From: Elusimicrobiota bacterium
GTDB taxonomy: Bacteria > CG03 > SLGR01 > JAFGSA01
NCBI GenBank assembly: GCA_016934855.1
Contig: JAFGSA010000024.1
Location: 1-64,000 of the forward strand
Reading direction: 5' to 3'
Length of the DNA: 64,000 nucleotides
A model generated the notes under the pieces. That model was not told the DNA's origin, made no database searches, and was given only the letters and a program-made list of their open reading frames with translations. The stretch's first letter is position 1. Each line of letters starts with the position of its first letter. The position numbers were made by a program, and so were the translations under genes. This document shows, one piece after another, positions 1 through 9,178 of this stretch.

Positions 1-285
1 CACGCCGCTGGCGCCTGACGGACCGGGTACTCCCTGCGGACCCGTATCACCGGTAGCTCCGGACGGACCGCTGGCGCCGGGTATGCCCTGAGGGCCGCTG
101 GCCCCAGAAGGACCGGGTATGCCCTGCAAACCGGTATCTCCTGTATCGCCTTTTGGCCCTGAAGGACCGGTCGATCCCGTTGCGCCGCTTACGCCGCTGG
201 CGCCCGACGGACCGGGTATTCCCTGCAGACCCGTATCGCCCGCAGGACCTGACGGGCCGGAAGGACCTGCAGGTCCCGACGGGCC
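1..285 (-). repeat. Gly-X-Y collagen-like triplet repeat coding region
   Basis: Thirty-one complete Gly-X-Y triplets in a row, with none broken, continue past the window edge. A longer unit recurs within them: [15 protein letters not shown] appears twice, and variants with GPQGVP or GPQGIP follow. At DNA level this gives imperfect direct repeats of about 27-45 bases. The X and Y positions are rich in Pro, Ser, Ala and Thr with almost no charge, as in bacterial collagen-like stalks. Confidence 0.9.
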
Positions 286-936
286 GACCGCGCCACCGAC
301 CTCCACCCAGTCGGAACCGTTATAATTGTATGCCTTGTGATCATCGGTATCATAGACCATTAGACCTTCGGCCGGAGAAGAGATAGCTCCCCTCTGGGCC
401 GTTGTCATCCTGGGCATGAGGAATCCCAGAGAAGTAGAGTCAATCTGGAATACTGCCGAAGAATCCATGCTCGATACGCCTATTCCCAGACTGCCGGTTA
501 TGAAACCGCCGGCGGTCGAGATAAATGAATTGTAGTTCATTCCGTCCAGTCTGTCACTGTCATTCGCGTACATCGAGAAAGGACTTGAGAGCAGCTGTTC
601 CCTGGGAAGCAGATCCTGACCTTCGACAGATACCAGCAGGTACAGCTCATCGTTTTCCCAGTCGATAGATGTCGCAGCCGAAAGATCCATCGTGTAACTG
701 AATATGCCCGTTGAAACAGTGACGCTTACGCTGCCGGAATTGTATTTCAGATTGCCGACATTCGGATCGTCGTAAATGCGGAACTGCATGTTTTTACTGC
801 CGCTCACCGGCTGTCCGCTCTCCCTCAACCGGCCCTGGTACTTGATCTTGCCCGGGCCTGCTCCGAATACGCGCGTTCCCCAAACACCCAGCAGAACTAT
901 TATCGCCATCATAAAAATTACTTTTTTATTATTCAT
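1..936 (-). CDS. Collagen-like secreted or surface protein, C-terminus beyond window
   Basis: An open frame of 312 codons with no stop runs off the left edge. The ATG at 936 follows a GGAGG ribosome site about 9 bases upstream. Residues 1-26 form a lysine-led hydrophobic signal peptide. Residues about 30-140 are a module (KIKYQGRL near its start, [10 protein letters not shown] near its end) that I know from large secreted and tail-fibre-like proteins. Residues about 180-212 carry the [20 protein letters not shown] linker typical of such proteins. From residue 218 an uninterrupted Gly-X-Y collagen-like region runs to the edge. Likely role: secreted fibrous or adhesive surface protein; receptor and function are unknown. 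It stands alone behind the regulator at 1083-1700 with a 146-base gap, in which I see no clear hairpin or consensus promoter. Confidence 0.85.
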   Translation of the reverse strand, partial: MNNKKVIFMMAIIVLLGVWGTRVFGAGPGKIKYQGRLRESGQPVSGSKNMQFRIYDDPNVGNLKYNSGSVSVTVSTGIFSYTMDLSAATSIDWENDELYLLVSVEGQDLLPREQLLSSPFSMYANDSDRLDGMNYNSFISTAGGFITGSLGIGVSSMDSSAVFQIDSTSLGFLMPRMTTAQRGAISSPAEGLMVYDTDDHKAYNYNGSDWVEVGGAVGPSGPAGPSGPSGPAGDTGLQGIPGPSGASGVSGATGSTGPSGPKGDTGDTGLQGIPGPSGASGPQGIPGASGPSGATGDTGPQGVPGPSGASGV

Positions 937-1082
937 TTGCCTTAAACCTCCAAATAATTTATCCCTAATGCTTTTGAGAAAATTACTTATATAATAAAAA
1001 TTAATCGTGCTCTTACCGTTCCCTGTACTAAAAAAATTTTTAATCATTCTTTTTTTGCCTTAAATTATTAAAGTCGTGTAAT

Positions 1083-1700
1083 TTAACTGTTTACCAGCTG
1101 CTCTCCTTTTTTCTTAAGGTAATATTTATTGCTGCAAGCCAGTATGAGTCTGTTAACCATCTTCGTGAACTCATCGAGGAGCATAGGTTTTTTCATAAAC
1201 GCGTCTGCCCCCGCTTCCAGCATCTTGTTCTTATTTTCTTCGCTGTAATATCCCGTGATCGCCAGCACTTTGGCGTTTTTCCCAAGTTCTTCTCTTATCC
1301 TCTTGCAAATATCTATACCGCTTACTCCGGGCAGCATTATGTCCAATATTATCAGGTCGGGCCTGTACTTTACGACCTTATTACCCGCCATGTAGCCGTC
1401 TTTTGCTATATCTACCTCCACTTCATATTCCAGATCTTCAAGAACAGCCAGGATGAATCCCCTGACATCATCATCGTCTTCTACAACGAGTATCTTCGGT
1501 TTCGAACTAGTATCAAGTTCCGGAGGGACAGGTATGCTGCTCTTGCTCAGAAACTCCAGCAGTATATCCTGCCTTATCCTGTTATGACCGCCCGGAGTCT
1601 TGAACGCGGGCAGATCCTTTGAATTTATCCATCCGTTTACAGTAGCCGTTGTTACTCCAAGTAATTTGCTTATTTCTGTCGTCGTATAATAGTTTTTCAT
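1083..1700 (-). CDS. HTH (MerR/excisionase-type) plus response-regulator receiver protein
   Basis: Predicted 205-residue regulator. Residues 1-50 are a small helix-turn-helix of the excisionase/MerR-like kind (YYTTTEISKLLGVT, then TPGGHNRI). Residues 67-190 are a receiver domain with the acidic pocket EDDDD at 74-78, phospho-acceptor Asp120 in LIILDIMLPG and the conserved Lys in MKKP. The DNA-binding part is N-terminal, the reverse of most response regulators. The ATG at 1700 was chosen because GGAAAGGAAT lies just upstream and because the longer frame would start inside the promoter -35 box. No histidine kinase is adjacent; the nearest one is at 19053-20489. Target genes are unknown; the collagen-like gene just downstream is a candidate. 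Confidence 0.85.
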   Translation of the reverse strand: MKNYYTTTEISKLLGVTTATVNGWINSKDLPAFKTPGGHNRIRQDILLEFLSKSSIPVPPELDTSSKPKILVVEDDDDVRGFILAVLEDLEYEVEVDIAKDGYMAGNKVVKYRPDLIILDIMLPGVSGIDICKRIREELGKNAKVLAITGYYSEENKNKMLEAGADAFMKKPMLLDEFTKMVNRLILACSNKYYLKKKGEQLVNS

Positions 1701-1725
1701 TACAAAATATTCCTTTCCATTTGTA

Positions 1726-1754
1726 ATATTAACACTAAAAACAACTTTTGTCAA
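1726..1754 (-). promoter_or_regulatory. Near-consensus sigma-70 promoter for the HTH-receiver gene
   Basis: Reading the minus strand, TTGACA (1754-1749) is separated by exactly 17 bases from TAATAT (1731-1726). Transcription would start near 1719, leaving a leader of about 20 bases with the ribosome site. The flanks are very A/T-rich. This is the best promoter match I found in the window. Confidence 0.8.
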
Positions 1755-1791
1755 GTTTTTTTAAGATTTTTATGTATTTTTTAATTTCTAA

Positions 1792-4700
1792 CTATTCTAA
1801 ATTATTTTGCTTATGCTTTTTGTATATTTTAATGTGTTCTTCGAATGCCAGCAGATTACCGGTCATTTTATAGCATTCCGCCAGATGTGCATGGGCTTCG
1901 GTATAACCGGGATTCAGAGCAAGCGTCTCGTGGAAAGCGTCTATAGCCTGTTCAAAACCCCCTCTCTTCATCAATGCGTATCCCAGGTTGAACCAGGCCT
2001 GTGAATGTTCCGGATTTGATTTCAGAAAACGCCTGTAGCTTTCTATCGCACCATCGTTATCACCGGTCATCTGCAGCGAAAAGCCATGGATGAACAGGGT
2101 GTTCTTGTATATAGGATTCATTCTGATTATCTGACTCGTATATTTTAATACTTTACCGTATTCTCCGCTGTCTTTCAGATTGATGGCCGCCTTGTAAAGG
2201 AACCTCAAGTCCCGGGGGTTCAGATCCGCTGCCGTAATGCTCGATCCGAGCGCCTCTTTTTTCATACCCGCCGACTCGTAGGCGACAGCCAGCCAGTAAT
2301 GCGACTGGCCCCTGGATGGGTCCATCTCCACGGCCTCCCTGCAGTAATCTATCCCCTTGCTCACATCTCCCATGTATATGAGAGTCAATCCCAGATTTAT
2401 CTTCGCGAGTATGTAGTTCGGACTGAGAGCGATCGCTTTCTCGAAATATTCTTTTCTCTTCTCCAGATCGGCCGTGCTCATCCCCAGGTTGTGATAGGCC
2501 AGCGCCGAGCCGCTTTTGCTTACGCTGTGACGGTTAAGTGTCGCTTCCGTCTTCCAAATCCTGTTCATGAAAAACGAAGACAATGCCAGGTATATGAACG
2601 CGAGAAAGAACAGGCAGCGTCTTATCTTCACCGGCAGATACTTGACCGAAAAATAACATATCACTATGAAAAAAAAGACCGATGAGGAATAGGGCCTGAA
2701 ATCCCTTCTTACCTGCACAAGCGGTATAATGGAAGAAGTCAACGCCAGAAGAAGCCAGAAGACCAGGATTGAGAAAGATACTAGCGGGCTCTTTTTTCTC
2801 ACTAACCAGGCCGCCGATATTGAAGATATTATAAATGTTATACCCGCAATTACCGCCGAATCCTTCAAGCTCGCAGGTTCCACCCTGGGGGAGGAGTGTA
2901 TTGAGAACGGCCAGAAGAAATTAGGTATATAATTAAAAAGATGTATCTTTGCCTGCTTTAATGCGTACGCACAGGATGCAGACCACTGAAGAGCGAGTTT
3001 CTGCGAAGGGAAAGCGTGCAGAAAGAATTTAATATACAGTCCGAAAATCAGAACCGCGGCCGCAAAAGGAAGAACGTTCAGCCACAGTGTTTTCCTTCGC
3101 ATATCTTCTTTTCTTATTATCGATTCGAAAAGCAGTATGAATACGGGCGCCGCGACAGCGTTCGGTTTGGATAAAAGAGACAGGACATACGCCGCCATTA
3201 CAAAAACCCATTTCAACACAGAATACCCGGTGCGCCGCATACGCATATACAGAAGAAAAGCCAGCGTGAAGAACAGATACATCATTAACAGGTCCCGCGC
3301 GCTTATATAGTTGACTGGTATCCCCGAAACGGGATGGACCGCAAACAGCATGGTCACTGCGAACGCCAACACCTTATTCTCTCTCATGTTTTTCTGTGGA
3401 CCGCCTGCATGCTTAATCAGTTCGACGACCATAAAATAAACAAGGATGCATACCGCCATATGGAGAAGGATATTCACTATATGGTACCCGGCCAAGCTGT
3501 GCCCCGAAATAGCGTAGTTCACGGACAGCGATAGCGGAAGCATCGGCCTGTACTGCGTTACCCTGGGCAGCGTTGCCATCGTACCGGGATCGAAAAAATG
3601 CCGCCAGAACGGCATGAACTTCTCTATCTGCGGATTATGAACGATGCGCGAGAAGTCATCCAGATGGAATGAATTCATTAAAGTATTCGAGAATACTGCC
3701 GCAACTGAAACCGCTATGACAGATACAAATAGATAATCCAATTTTTTTTCTGCGAGCCTTTCTATTATGCCCGAGAAAATATCCTTGTTTCTCCATCTTC
3801 TGGAATATATGACAATCATTATCAGCAGCACAAGGAAACCCGACCCGGATACAGCCTCGCTCAGGCTCCTGACAGGAGTATTTATAAACCTGACTTCCAG
3901 TATATACTCGCCTTCCGGTACGTATATCTCCATATGGCCGTATTCGTTCAGATACGTGTCTGTCAATTGGCCGTTAAGATAGGCTTTCCATCCGGGGAAA
4001 TAATTCGTGTTTAATGTTATTGCCGATTTTTCCTTCGCTATTATATCGTACCTGCAGTAAACGGCGCTCTCTTCGGTCAATTTAATGTCTATCCGGCCGC
4101 TTTTGAGCTCCAGTTTCGAGGGAGAAGGGCCGGCCGCTCTCTTCTTCACCCATTTGGGATCGTAAGCGCCTTTGGCAGCCGTCCACAGGCGCCTGGATGA
4201 TATTTTCCGCGGGGTATAGCCTGCTTCATCGATACTATAGTATTTTTCCGGGATAGTGTGCGCTGCATTGAACAGCAGCAGCATCCCTATAGCGCCGAAA
4301 AATATCGCGTTCTTCCCCTTTTCATCCGATGCGAATCTGATAACGGACCCGCCAAGAAATGCCGTCGAAAAAGCCGCCAGGGACAGAAATCGCCAGGGGA
4401 ATGACAGCGGATGCAGTATTTTCACCGCGTCCCATATGAATTTCGAGCCTTTCAGCGTAAAAAACACCGCCGCGGCGGCAGTTATTATAAAAAATGCGAT
4501 ATGGCCGCTGCCGGCCTGGTCAAGCGCCGCCCCGGCTTTTCTTATCATCGTCTTCACAAGCAGGAAAAGAGACGCCGCGGATAATAAGATATGGACCACC
4601 CCTAACCCGAACGACAGGCCGTCGTTTATCCCCTCATAAGAAAACCCGTATCCCCATGAGGAATATATGATCTGCCTTATATATAAAAAGTGCTTTGTGT

Positions 4701-5481
4701 AGGCGCTGTACATCTCGGAAAGAAGTGCCGTGTCGATAAAATCCCTCTCTATCAGCATGGGCAGCCACGAGAACGCGGTAAGCATGAGTACCAGCTGTAT
4801 CATCGCGGTTATGCTCAGGAAAAAGGCGGTCTTTTCGGTCCTGAGGCTGAAAAAGTACAGATATATCGCATATGCGACAAAAACCGGTGCAAACAGCAGC
4901 GCCATGGAATGATCTGAAAGGACAAGAAATGACCAGGATAATATCCCAGCGATGATGTATTTTATATCCGCTTTTTTCGAAAGTCTGTAGACGGACCATA
5001 ATATGAGCGGGTAAAAGGCAAACGCCGCGAATTCGCTCAGCGCATATCTTACATACAGATCCAGCATGAAATAAGGCGCGTATATGTATGCTATGGCCGC
5101 TATCATACCCCCGCGTTTTCCGAAAAACTCGCTCGCATACCCGTACATACCGAAAAAAGAAATAATAATAAGCAGAAGACATGCCGCGTTTACGGAATTC
5201 ACAAATCCTAATCCCATAAGATGAAATACCTCACCCAGGTAATACACGAGAGGGGATATAAAAATAAATATGGGCTGCCCGTAACCTTCGCTCAAATCCG
5301 GAGCCCAGCGCGGGATCAGGACACCGTCCTTTACATTCTCGTCAAACTCTATTAGCCGGGGAAAATAAGCAAAAGCCTCGTGGCCCGAATGCAGCTTGAA
5401 ACGCAGGAGAGGATAGACCGCTATCACCAGGAGGATGATCACGGTTACCGCCCTCAGGACAGCGCCTTTAGAGTATCTCAT
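1792..5481 (-). CDS. Giant membrane protein: PTPS-related domain, GT-C-like domain and TPR tail
   Basis: Protein of 1229 residues with three parts. Residues about 1-560 are polytopic and resemble the membrane family called 6-pyruvoyl-tetrahydropterin-synthase-related or YfhO-like (GHEAFAYFPRLIEF, then RWAPDLSEGYGQPIF). Residues about 575-990 are a second polytopic block with HLDDFSRIVHNPQI, the acidic first-loop motif of GT-C glycosyltransferases of the ArnT/TMTC type. Residues about 1000-1229 are tandem TPR repeats. Probable role: transfer of sugars from polyprenyl-phosphate donors on the outer face of the inner membrane. A full-length paralogue with the same architecture lies at 11766-15464. 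Ribosome site AGGAAAG precedes the ATG. The acceptor and sugar cannot be read from sequence. Confidence 0.75.
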   Translation of the reverse strand: MRYSKGAVLRAVTVIILLVIAVYPLLRFKLHSGHEAFAYFPRLIEFDENVKDGVLIPRWAPDLSEGYGQPIFIFISPLVYYLGEVFHLMGLGFVNSVNAACLLLIIISFFGMYGYASEFFGKRGGMIAAIAYIYAPYFMLDLYVRYALSEFAAFAFYPLILWSVYRLSKKADIKYIIAGILSWSFLVLSDHSMALLFAPVFVAYAIYLYFFSLRTEKTAFFLSITAMIQLVLMLTAFSWLPMLIERDFIDTALLSEMYSAYTKHFLYIRQIIYSSWGYGFSYEGINDGLSFGLGVVHILLSAASLFLLVKTMIRKAGAALDQAGSGHIAFFIITAAAAVFFTLKGSKFIWDAVKILHPLSFPWRFLSLAAFSTAFLGGSVIRFASDEKGKNAIFFGAIGMLLLFNAAHTIPEKYYSIDEAGYTPRKISSRRLWTAAKGAYDPKWVKKRAAGPSPSKLELKSGRIDIKLTEESAVYCRYDIIAKEKSAITLNTNYFPGWKAYLNGQLTDTYLNEYGHMEIYVPEGEYILEVRFINTPVRSLSEAVSGSGFLVLLIMIVIYSRRWRNKDIFSGIIERLAEKKLDYLFVSVIAVSVAAVFSNTLMNSFHLDDFSRIVHNPQIEKFMPFWRHFFDPGTMATLPRVTQYRPMLPLSLSVNYAISGHSLAGYHIVNILLHMAVCILVYFMVVELIKHAGGPQKNMRENKVLAFAVTMLFAVHPVSGIPVNYISARDLLMMYLFFTLAFLLYMRMRRTGYSVLKWVFVMAAYVLSLLSKPNAVAAPVFILLFESIIRKEDMRRKTLWLNVLPFAAAVLIFGLYIKFFLHAFPSQKLALQWSASCAYALKQAKIHLFNYIPNFFWPFSIHSSPRVEPASLKDSAVIAGITFIISSISAAWLVRKKSPLVSFSILVFWLLLALTSSIIPLVQVRRDFRPYSSSVFFFIVICYFSVKYLPVKIRRCLFFLAFIYLALSSFFMNRIWKTEATLNRHSVSKSGSALAYHNLGMSTADLEKRKEYFEKAIALSPNYILAKINLGLTLIYMGDVSKGIDYCREAVEMDPSRGQSHYWLAVAYESAGMKKEALGSSITAADLNPRDLRFLYKAAINLKDSGEYGKVLKYTSQIIRMNPIYKNTLFIHGFSLQMTGDNDGAIESYRRFLKSNPEHSQAWFNLGYALMKRGGFEQAIDAFHETLALNPGYTEAHAHLAECYKMTGNLLAFEEHIKIYKKHKQNNLE

Positions 5482-5516
5482 TCTTTCCTGTTATCCCTAA
5501 ACCGTTCATCGGTTCC

Positions 5517-6899
5517 CTATACGACCCGCCACAGCTTATATATCAATTTTCTTATGCCGCCGTGGCTGAAGAGCAGGGAGAGCTGCTTGAGAAGCCTTCC
5601 GGGTCTCAAATAAAATTTCAGGTATGCCGCTTCTTTAAGCCTTTTTACGGTCTTCACAGGCACCCGCATCCTGCCGGGATCATATACGCATTCGCTGTAG
5701 TAATCAAATTCCTGTATATTCTTCACTATCATGTCTTTTTCGTTTTCGTACAGATAGGTTCCGGGAAACGGGGTTATTATGCTGTAGCTTACGTCATCAA
5801 GGTCGGATCCGGCCGCAAACTCTATGGTATTCTTCATTTCTTCGAGTGTCTCGGTGGGATGTCCTATCATGAAATATCCCTGTACGGTGAGCCCTATTTT
5901 TTTCGCCACTGTAATAGAATCCTCGATCTGCCTGACAGTTATCCGCTTGTTATAAACATCGTCAAGAAGCCTCTGAGTCAGCGATTCTATGCCGATATTT
6001 ATCTTGCGCAGGCCGGCCGAATACATGATCTCCAGCATGTCTTCTCTGCATAAATCGGCTCTCATGTTGCAGCACCACCGGACATCCAGGTTTTCCTTCA
6101 TGATAAGATCGCATACCTCGAGAGCCCAGACCCTGCTCATAGTGAAAGTATCGTCCTCGAACATGCAGGCATTTATACCGTACTTCTTCTTGAGATCTGC
6201 GAGTTCAGCCACTACATTTTCAGGGCTCCTTTTTCTTATCGCTTTACCGAACAGGTTTTCCAGGGTCGGCTGACAAAAACTGCATCTGTATGGGCAGCCC
6301 CTTGTAACTACGAGCGACGTGCCCCGCAGCCTGGGGGATACCGTGTCCATGCTGTTCCAGACGTTTATATACCTGTCCATATCAAAGCCGGTCCTGTCGG
6401 GCTCGGGCAGGCTGTCTATATCTTCTATGGGCTTCCTGGGCTCGTTCCTGACAACCCCTCCTGCCGGGTCCCTGAACACAGCGCCGCATACGCCAGACGG
6501 ATTAAAACCGTTTTTCACAAGTTCTTCCAGCGTCAGCTCCCCCTCTCCCATTACCGCGATATCGATATTAGTGTCCTTAAGACATAGCTCAGGGACTACG
6601 GTCGGATGCGGGCCGCCGAATATATTTTTCGTTCCGGGAGAGATTTTTTTTACTGTATCCGCCAGCCGGTGAGCGTCATCGCTCATCGTAGTCATTACGG
6701 AATAACATACCGCGTCATATCTGCTTTTCCGCAGGATTTTCTCGAATTTCGCGAAACCGTGTTTTACGAAAGTGCCGTCAAATACATCTACGGCGATACT
6801 GGGAAACCGCTCAGCAAGATAAGCCTTGAGACATGCCAGGCCTACCGGCGGCTGGCCCGAAGGATATTTAAACCTGGGGAATACCAGCAGTATCCTCAT
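5517..6899 (-). CDS. B12-binding-domain radical SAM protein
   Basis: Protein of 460 residues. Residues 1-130 look like the Rossmann-type cobalamin-binding domain of class B radical SAM enzymes (PPVGLACLKAYL, then GGPHPTVVPE and MGEGELTLEEL). The radical SAM core follows, with CPYRCSFC supplying Cys202, Cys206 and Cys209 for the 4Fe-4S cluster. The remaining length is a barrel plus a short C-terminal domain. Such enzymes methylate or rearrange unactivated carbons in lipids, sugars or cofactors; the substrate is not evident. The start overlaps the end of the GT2 gene at 6896-7627 by four bases (ATGA), so the two are probably translated together. A related enzyme lies at 7757-9178. Confidence 0.85.
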   Translation of the reverse strand: MRILLVFPRFKYPSGQPPVGLACLKAYLAERFPSIAVDVFDGTFVKHGFAKFEKILRKSRYDAVCYSVMTTMSDDAHRLADTVKKISPGTKNIFGGPHPTVVPELCLKDTNIDIAVMGEGELTLEELVKNGFNPSGVCGAVFRDPAGGVVRNEPRKPIEDIDSLPEPDRTGFDMDRYINVWNSMDTVSPRLRGTSLVVTRGCPYRCSFCQPTLENLFGKAIRKRSPENVVAELADLKKKYGINACMFEDDTFTMSRVWALEVCDLIMKENLDVRWCCNMRADLCREDMLEIMYSAGLRKINIGIESLTQRLLDDVYNKRITVRQIEDSITVAKKIGLTVQGYFMIGHPTETLEEMKNTIEFAAGSDLDDVSYSIITPFPGTYLYENEKDMIVKNIQEFDYYSECVYDPGRMRVPVKTVKRLKEAAYLKFYLRPGRLLKQLSLLFSHGGIRKLIYKLWRVV

Positions 6900-7627
6900 A
6901 TCTGATAATGTTTCAAAAGCACTTTGACCTTTATCTTGAATAATTCGAATCCTATGAAGAAAGTATCTATGAGCGGATGGAGTTTCGTATCGAAATTGTT
7001 GCGCCAGGTTACAGGCACTTCTATTATCTTGTAACCCTGTTTCCTTGCTATATAGAGTATCTCAGGGTCAAAACCGAAACCCAATATCGTCTGCCATGTG
7101 AATATGTCATGAATGCATTCTTTTTTAAAAAGTTTGAACCCGCACTGTGAATCATGTATCCCGGGAAGCAGTATGAACCCCACCATGTACCCGAACAGTT
7201 TACCCATCCTGTCGCGGAAAAATCCCTGCGGGACCTCTTTGTTCGACCCGGGAAGCCCCCTGGATGCTATCGCTATATGATAATTCCCCGAGAGAAGCGC
7301 ATCCTTGAGCCTGAGATACTCGTCTATCGGCGTAGACAGGTCGGCGTCGGAGAAAAGGACCAGTGAGCCGGAAGCTGCGAACATGCCCCTCTTAACAGCC
7401 GCGCCTTTGCCCTGGTTCTCCTTGAAAGATATTATTTTCACGGGAGTGCCGATATCCGTTTTTCTCAACACTTCTACGGTATTATCCGAGGATCCGTCAT
7501 CGACCGCGATTATCTCCGAGACAATCCCTTTCTCATGAAGGAACGCGTCTATCGTCCTGAGCGTCGCACCGATTCTTTTTGACTCGTTGTAGCACGGTAT
7601 TACTATTGAAAGTTCCGGATTATTCAT
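6896..7627 (-). CDS. GT2 glycosyltransferase, ALG5/dolichyl-phosphate glucosyltransferase type
   Basis: Protein of 243 residues with a GT-A fold: LSIVIPCYNESKRIG at the N-terminus, AVDDGSSDNT, GKGAAVKRGM and the nucleotide/metal motif SDADLSTP. This pattern and the length fit enzymes that load a sugar onto polyprenyl phosphate. I see no C-terminal membrane helices of the DPM-fusion type. It would supply a lipid-linked sugar donor to the two giant GT-C-like proteins of this region (inference). GGAGAG precedes the ATG. It is the first gene after a terminator and extended -10 promoter, and shares a four-base overlap with the radical SAM gene downstream. Confidence 0.82.
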   Translation of the reverse strand: MNNPELSIVIPCYNESKRIGATLRTIDAFLHEKGIVSEIIAVDDGSSDNTVEVLRKTDIGTPVKIISFKENQGKGAAVKRGMFAASGSLVLFSDADLSTPIDEYLRLKDALLSGNYHIAIASRGLPGSNKEVPQGFFRDRMGKLFGYMVGFILLPGIHDSQCGFKLFKKECIHDIFTWQTILGFGFDPEILYIARKQGYKIIEVPVTWRNNFDTKLHPLIDTFFIGFELFKIKVKVLLKHYQI

Positions 7628-7692
7628 TTTCTCTCCGTTCTTAACTCACTGCCGCCGCGGCGCATTATACCGCTGACTTCTATTCCTTTAAT

Positions 7693-7701
7693 ATTATAAC
7701 A
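7693..7701 (-). promoter_or_regulatory. Extended -10 promoter for the 7627-5517 gene pair
   Basis: On the minus strand TGT is directly followed by TATAAT (7698-7693), an extended -10 element (TGnTATAAT). No convincing -35 lies 16-18 bases upstream, as expected for this promoter class. The start site would be near 7686, giving a leader of about 60 bases before the ATG at 7627. Confidence 0.5.
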
Positions 7702-7709
7702 ATAAACGC

Positions 7710-7742
7710 AAAAAAATCTCGCGCAGGCACCCATGCGCTGCG
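7710..7742 (-). terminator. Probable intrinsic terminator after the 7757-9178 gene
   Basis: On the minus strand CGCAG-C-GCA pairs with TGC-CTGCG around a TGGG loop (7742-7722, one bulged C). It is followed by CGAGA and seven T residues (7716-7710). The T-run is offset by five bases, so efficiency may be partial. It lies in the 129-base gap behind a stop codon and ahead of a promoter. Confidence 0.55.
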
Positions 7743-7756
7743 GGCTTCCCTGCACG

Positions 7757-9178
7757 CTATCTCATAAGGATCACCTTCATCCCAGCCCTTGCCTTGCGCA
7801 GCAATTCTCCGGGAGACTTAATGCCGGAAACGATCTTCAGCATATTGGAGGGCTTTAAATAGAATCTCTTATAGCCTTTGACTATAAGCTCTCTCAGTTC
7901 CTCCAGGCTGAAATTCTCCGGCCAGTGAGGCGGTACGAATCCCTCTTCCGGGGATTCCGCAAATTTTTTCCAGTAATCTTCTTTTATTATTCCGCTCTTC
8001 AACCCGTCGGAATATATTTCCGTTCCGGGGAACGGGGTGAACACGGTCAGATGTATATAGTCCGCCCTTAACCAGTTCATGGTCTCGAATGTCTTCTCTA
8101 TGTCCTGCAAGTTCTCTCCCGGAGACCCTATCATGAAATAGTTCAGGGTCCTTATACCCTGCCTGTGCGTCGCGTCGCAGACTTTTTTTGCTTCGTCCAG
8201 ATCTATATCTTTTCTCAGCCTGGATAGTGTCTTCCGGGTGCCCGCCTCTATGCCGTAATGTATTCCCGTACATCCCGCTTTCTTCATCACGGCAAGCATC
8301 TCTTCATCGACGGTGTCTATCCTTGCCCTGCAATCCCAGGATATCTTCAGCTTCCTGGAGACCACGAGATCGCATATTCTGATGACCCTTTCCTTGATAA
8401 CCGTGAAAGTGTCGTCGTAAATGAGAAAATCCCTTATACCCATCGCCCTGCATGCTTCCATCTCCTCCACGACGTTTTCGGGCGACCTCGCCCTGTATTT
8501 TTTACCCAGATGCGGTCTGGAGCAGAAAGAGCATCTGAAAGGGCAGCCCCTGCTGGTAAATAGGGTGGTAACGGGTGTTCTTCTCGCCAGTATCGAGCTG
8601 TACTTCCTGTATGGAGTCAGATGCCTGGCAGGATGCGGGAGTCTATCCAGATCTTCGATCAGAGGTATCCGTATTTTCGCCACATCTATGGAACCGAGGT
8701 CTTTCTTGCTCATGACGCCCCGTATCCCGGAGGCGACGTAACCGTTCTCCAGCAAATCAAGCAGCTCCTTGAATACCATTTCCCCTTCGCCAAGCACCAC
8801 GAAATCCACATCCCGAAGCCTCAATGTCTCTTCCGGGTATATGAACACATGCGGACCTCCGATTACGGTGTACGCGCCGGGTTTCGTCTCTTTGACCACC
8901 CTCAGCACCCGGACCACATCGACCATGGTGAATGTCATCGCAGTGATGCCCACGACATCCGGCGATATATCTCTTATCCTGTTCGCCAGCGCTCCGTAAT
9001 CAAGACCTTCGGCCTGAGCATCGATGACACTGATTTCATGATCGCTGAATTTTTCGAGATATGCCGCTATATACAATATACCCAGCGGGGGATTATGCCC
9101 TCTCTCGGACTCTATTATGGAGGGATTGTTCCCTATTATCTCATAAGATGCGGGAGGATTGATTAATAAGACTTTCAC
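7757..9178 (-). CDS. B12-binding-domain radical SAM protein
   Basis: Protein of 473 residues. Residues 1-140 are a cobalamin-binding-type domain (PPLGILYIAAYL, GITAMTFTM, GGPHVFIYPE, LGEGEMVFKEL). Residues about 200-400 are the radical SAM barrel, with CPFRCSFC giving Cys212, Cys216 and Cys219. It has the same domain order as the 460-residue protein at 5517-6899 but differs enough to expect another substrate. The start is GTG at 9178, overlapping the TAG stop of the phosphodiesterase gene by one base. Likely a membrane-lipid or glycan modifying enzyme, by context only. Confidence 0.83.
   Translation of the reverse strand: MKVLLINPPASYEIIGNNPSIIESERGHNPPLGILYIAAYLEKFSDHEISVIDAQAEGLDYGALANRIRDISPDVVGITAMTFTMVDVVRVLRVVKETKPGAYTVIGGPHVFIYPEETLRLRDVDFVVLGEGEMVFKELLDLLENGYVASGIRGVMSKKDLGSIDVAKIRIPLIEDLDRLPHPARHLTPYRKYSSILARRTPVTTLFTSRGCPFRCSFCSRPHLGKKYRARSPENVVEEMEACRAMGIRDFLIYDDTFTVIKERVIRICDLVVSRKLKISWDCRARIDTVDEEMLAVMKKAGCTGIHYGIEAGTRKTLSRLRKDIDLDEAKKVCDATHRQGIRTLNYFMIGSPGENLQDIEKTFETMNWLRADYIHLTVFTPFPGTEIYSDGLKSGIIKEDYWKKFAESPEEGFVPPHWPENFSLEELRELIVKGYKRFYLKPSNMLKIVSGIKSPGELLRKARAGMKVILMR

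Noticed and set aside
1..285. Short repeated DNA that might be read as a CRISPR array or microsatellite
   Set aside because: The repeats are imperfect, in frame and encode Gly-X-Y triplets with no spacers.
937..1082. Promoter or terminator in the gap before the collagen-like gene
   Set aside because: A/T-rich with TATATA-like stretches, but no -35 at proper spacing and no GC stem.
1701..1754. Longer start for the HTH-receiver protein at 1754
   Set aside because: That start codon would be the TTG of the -35 box, and the better ribosome site precedes 1700.
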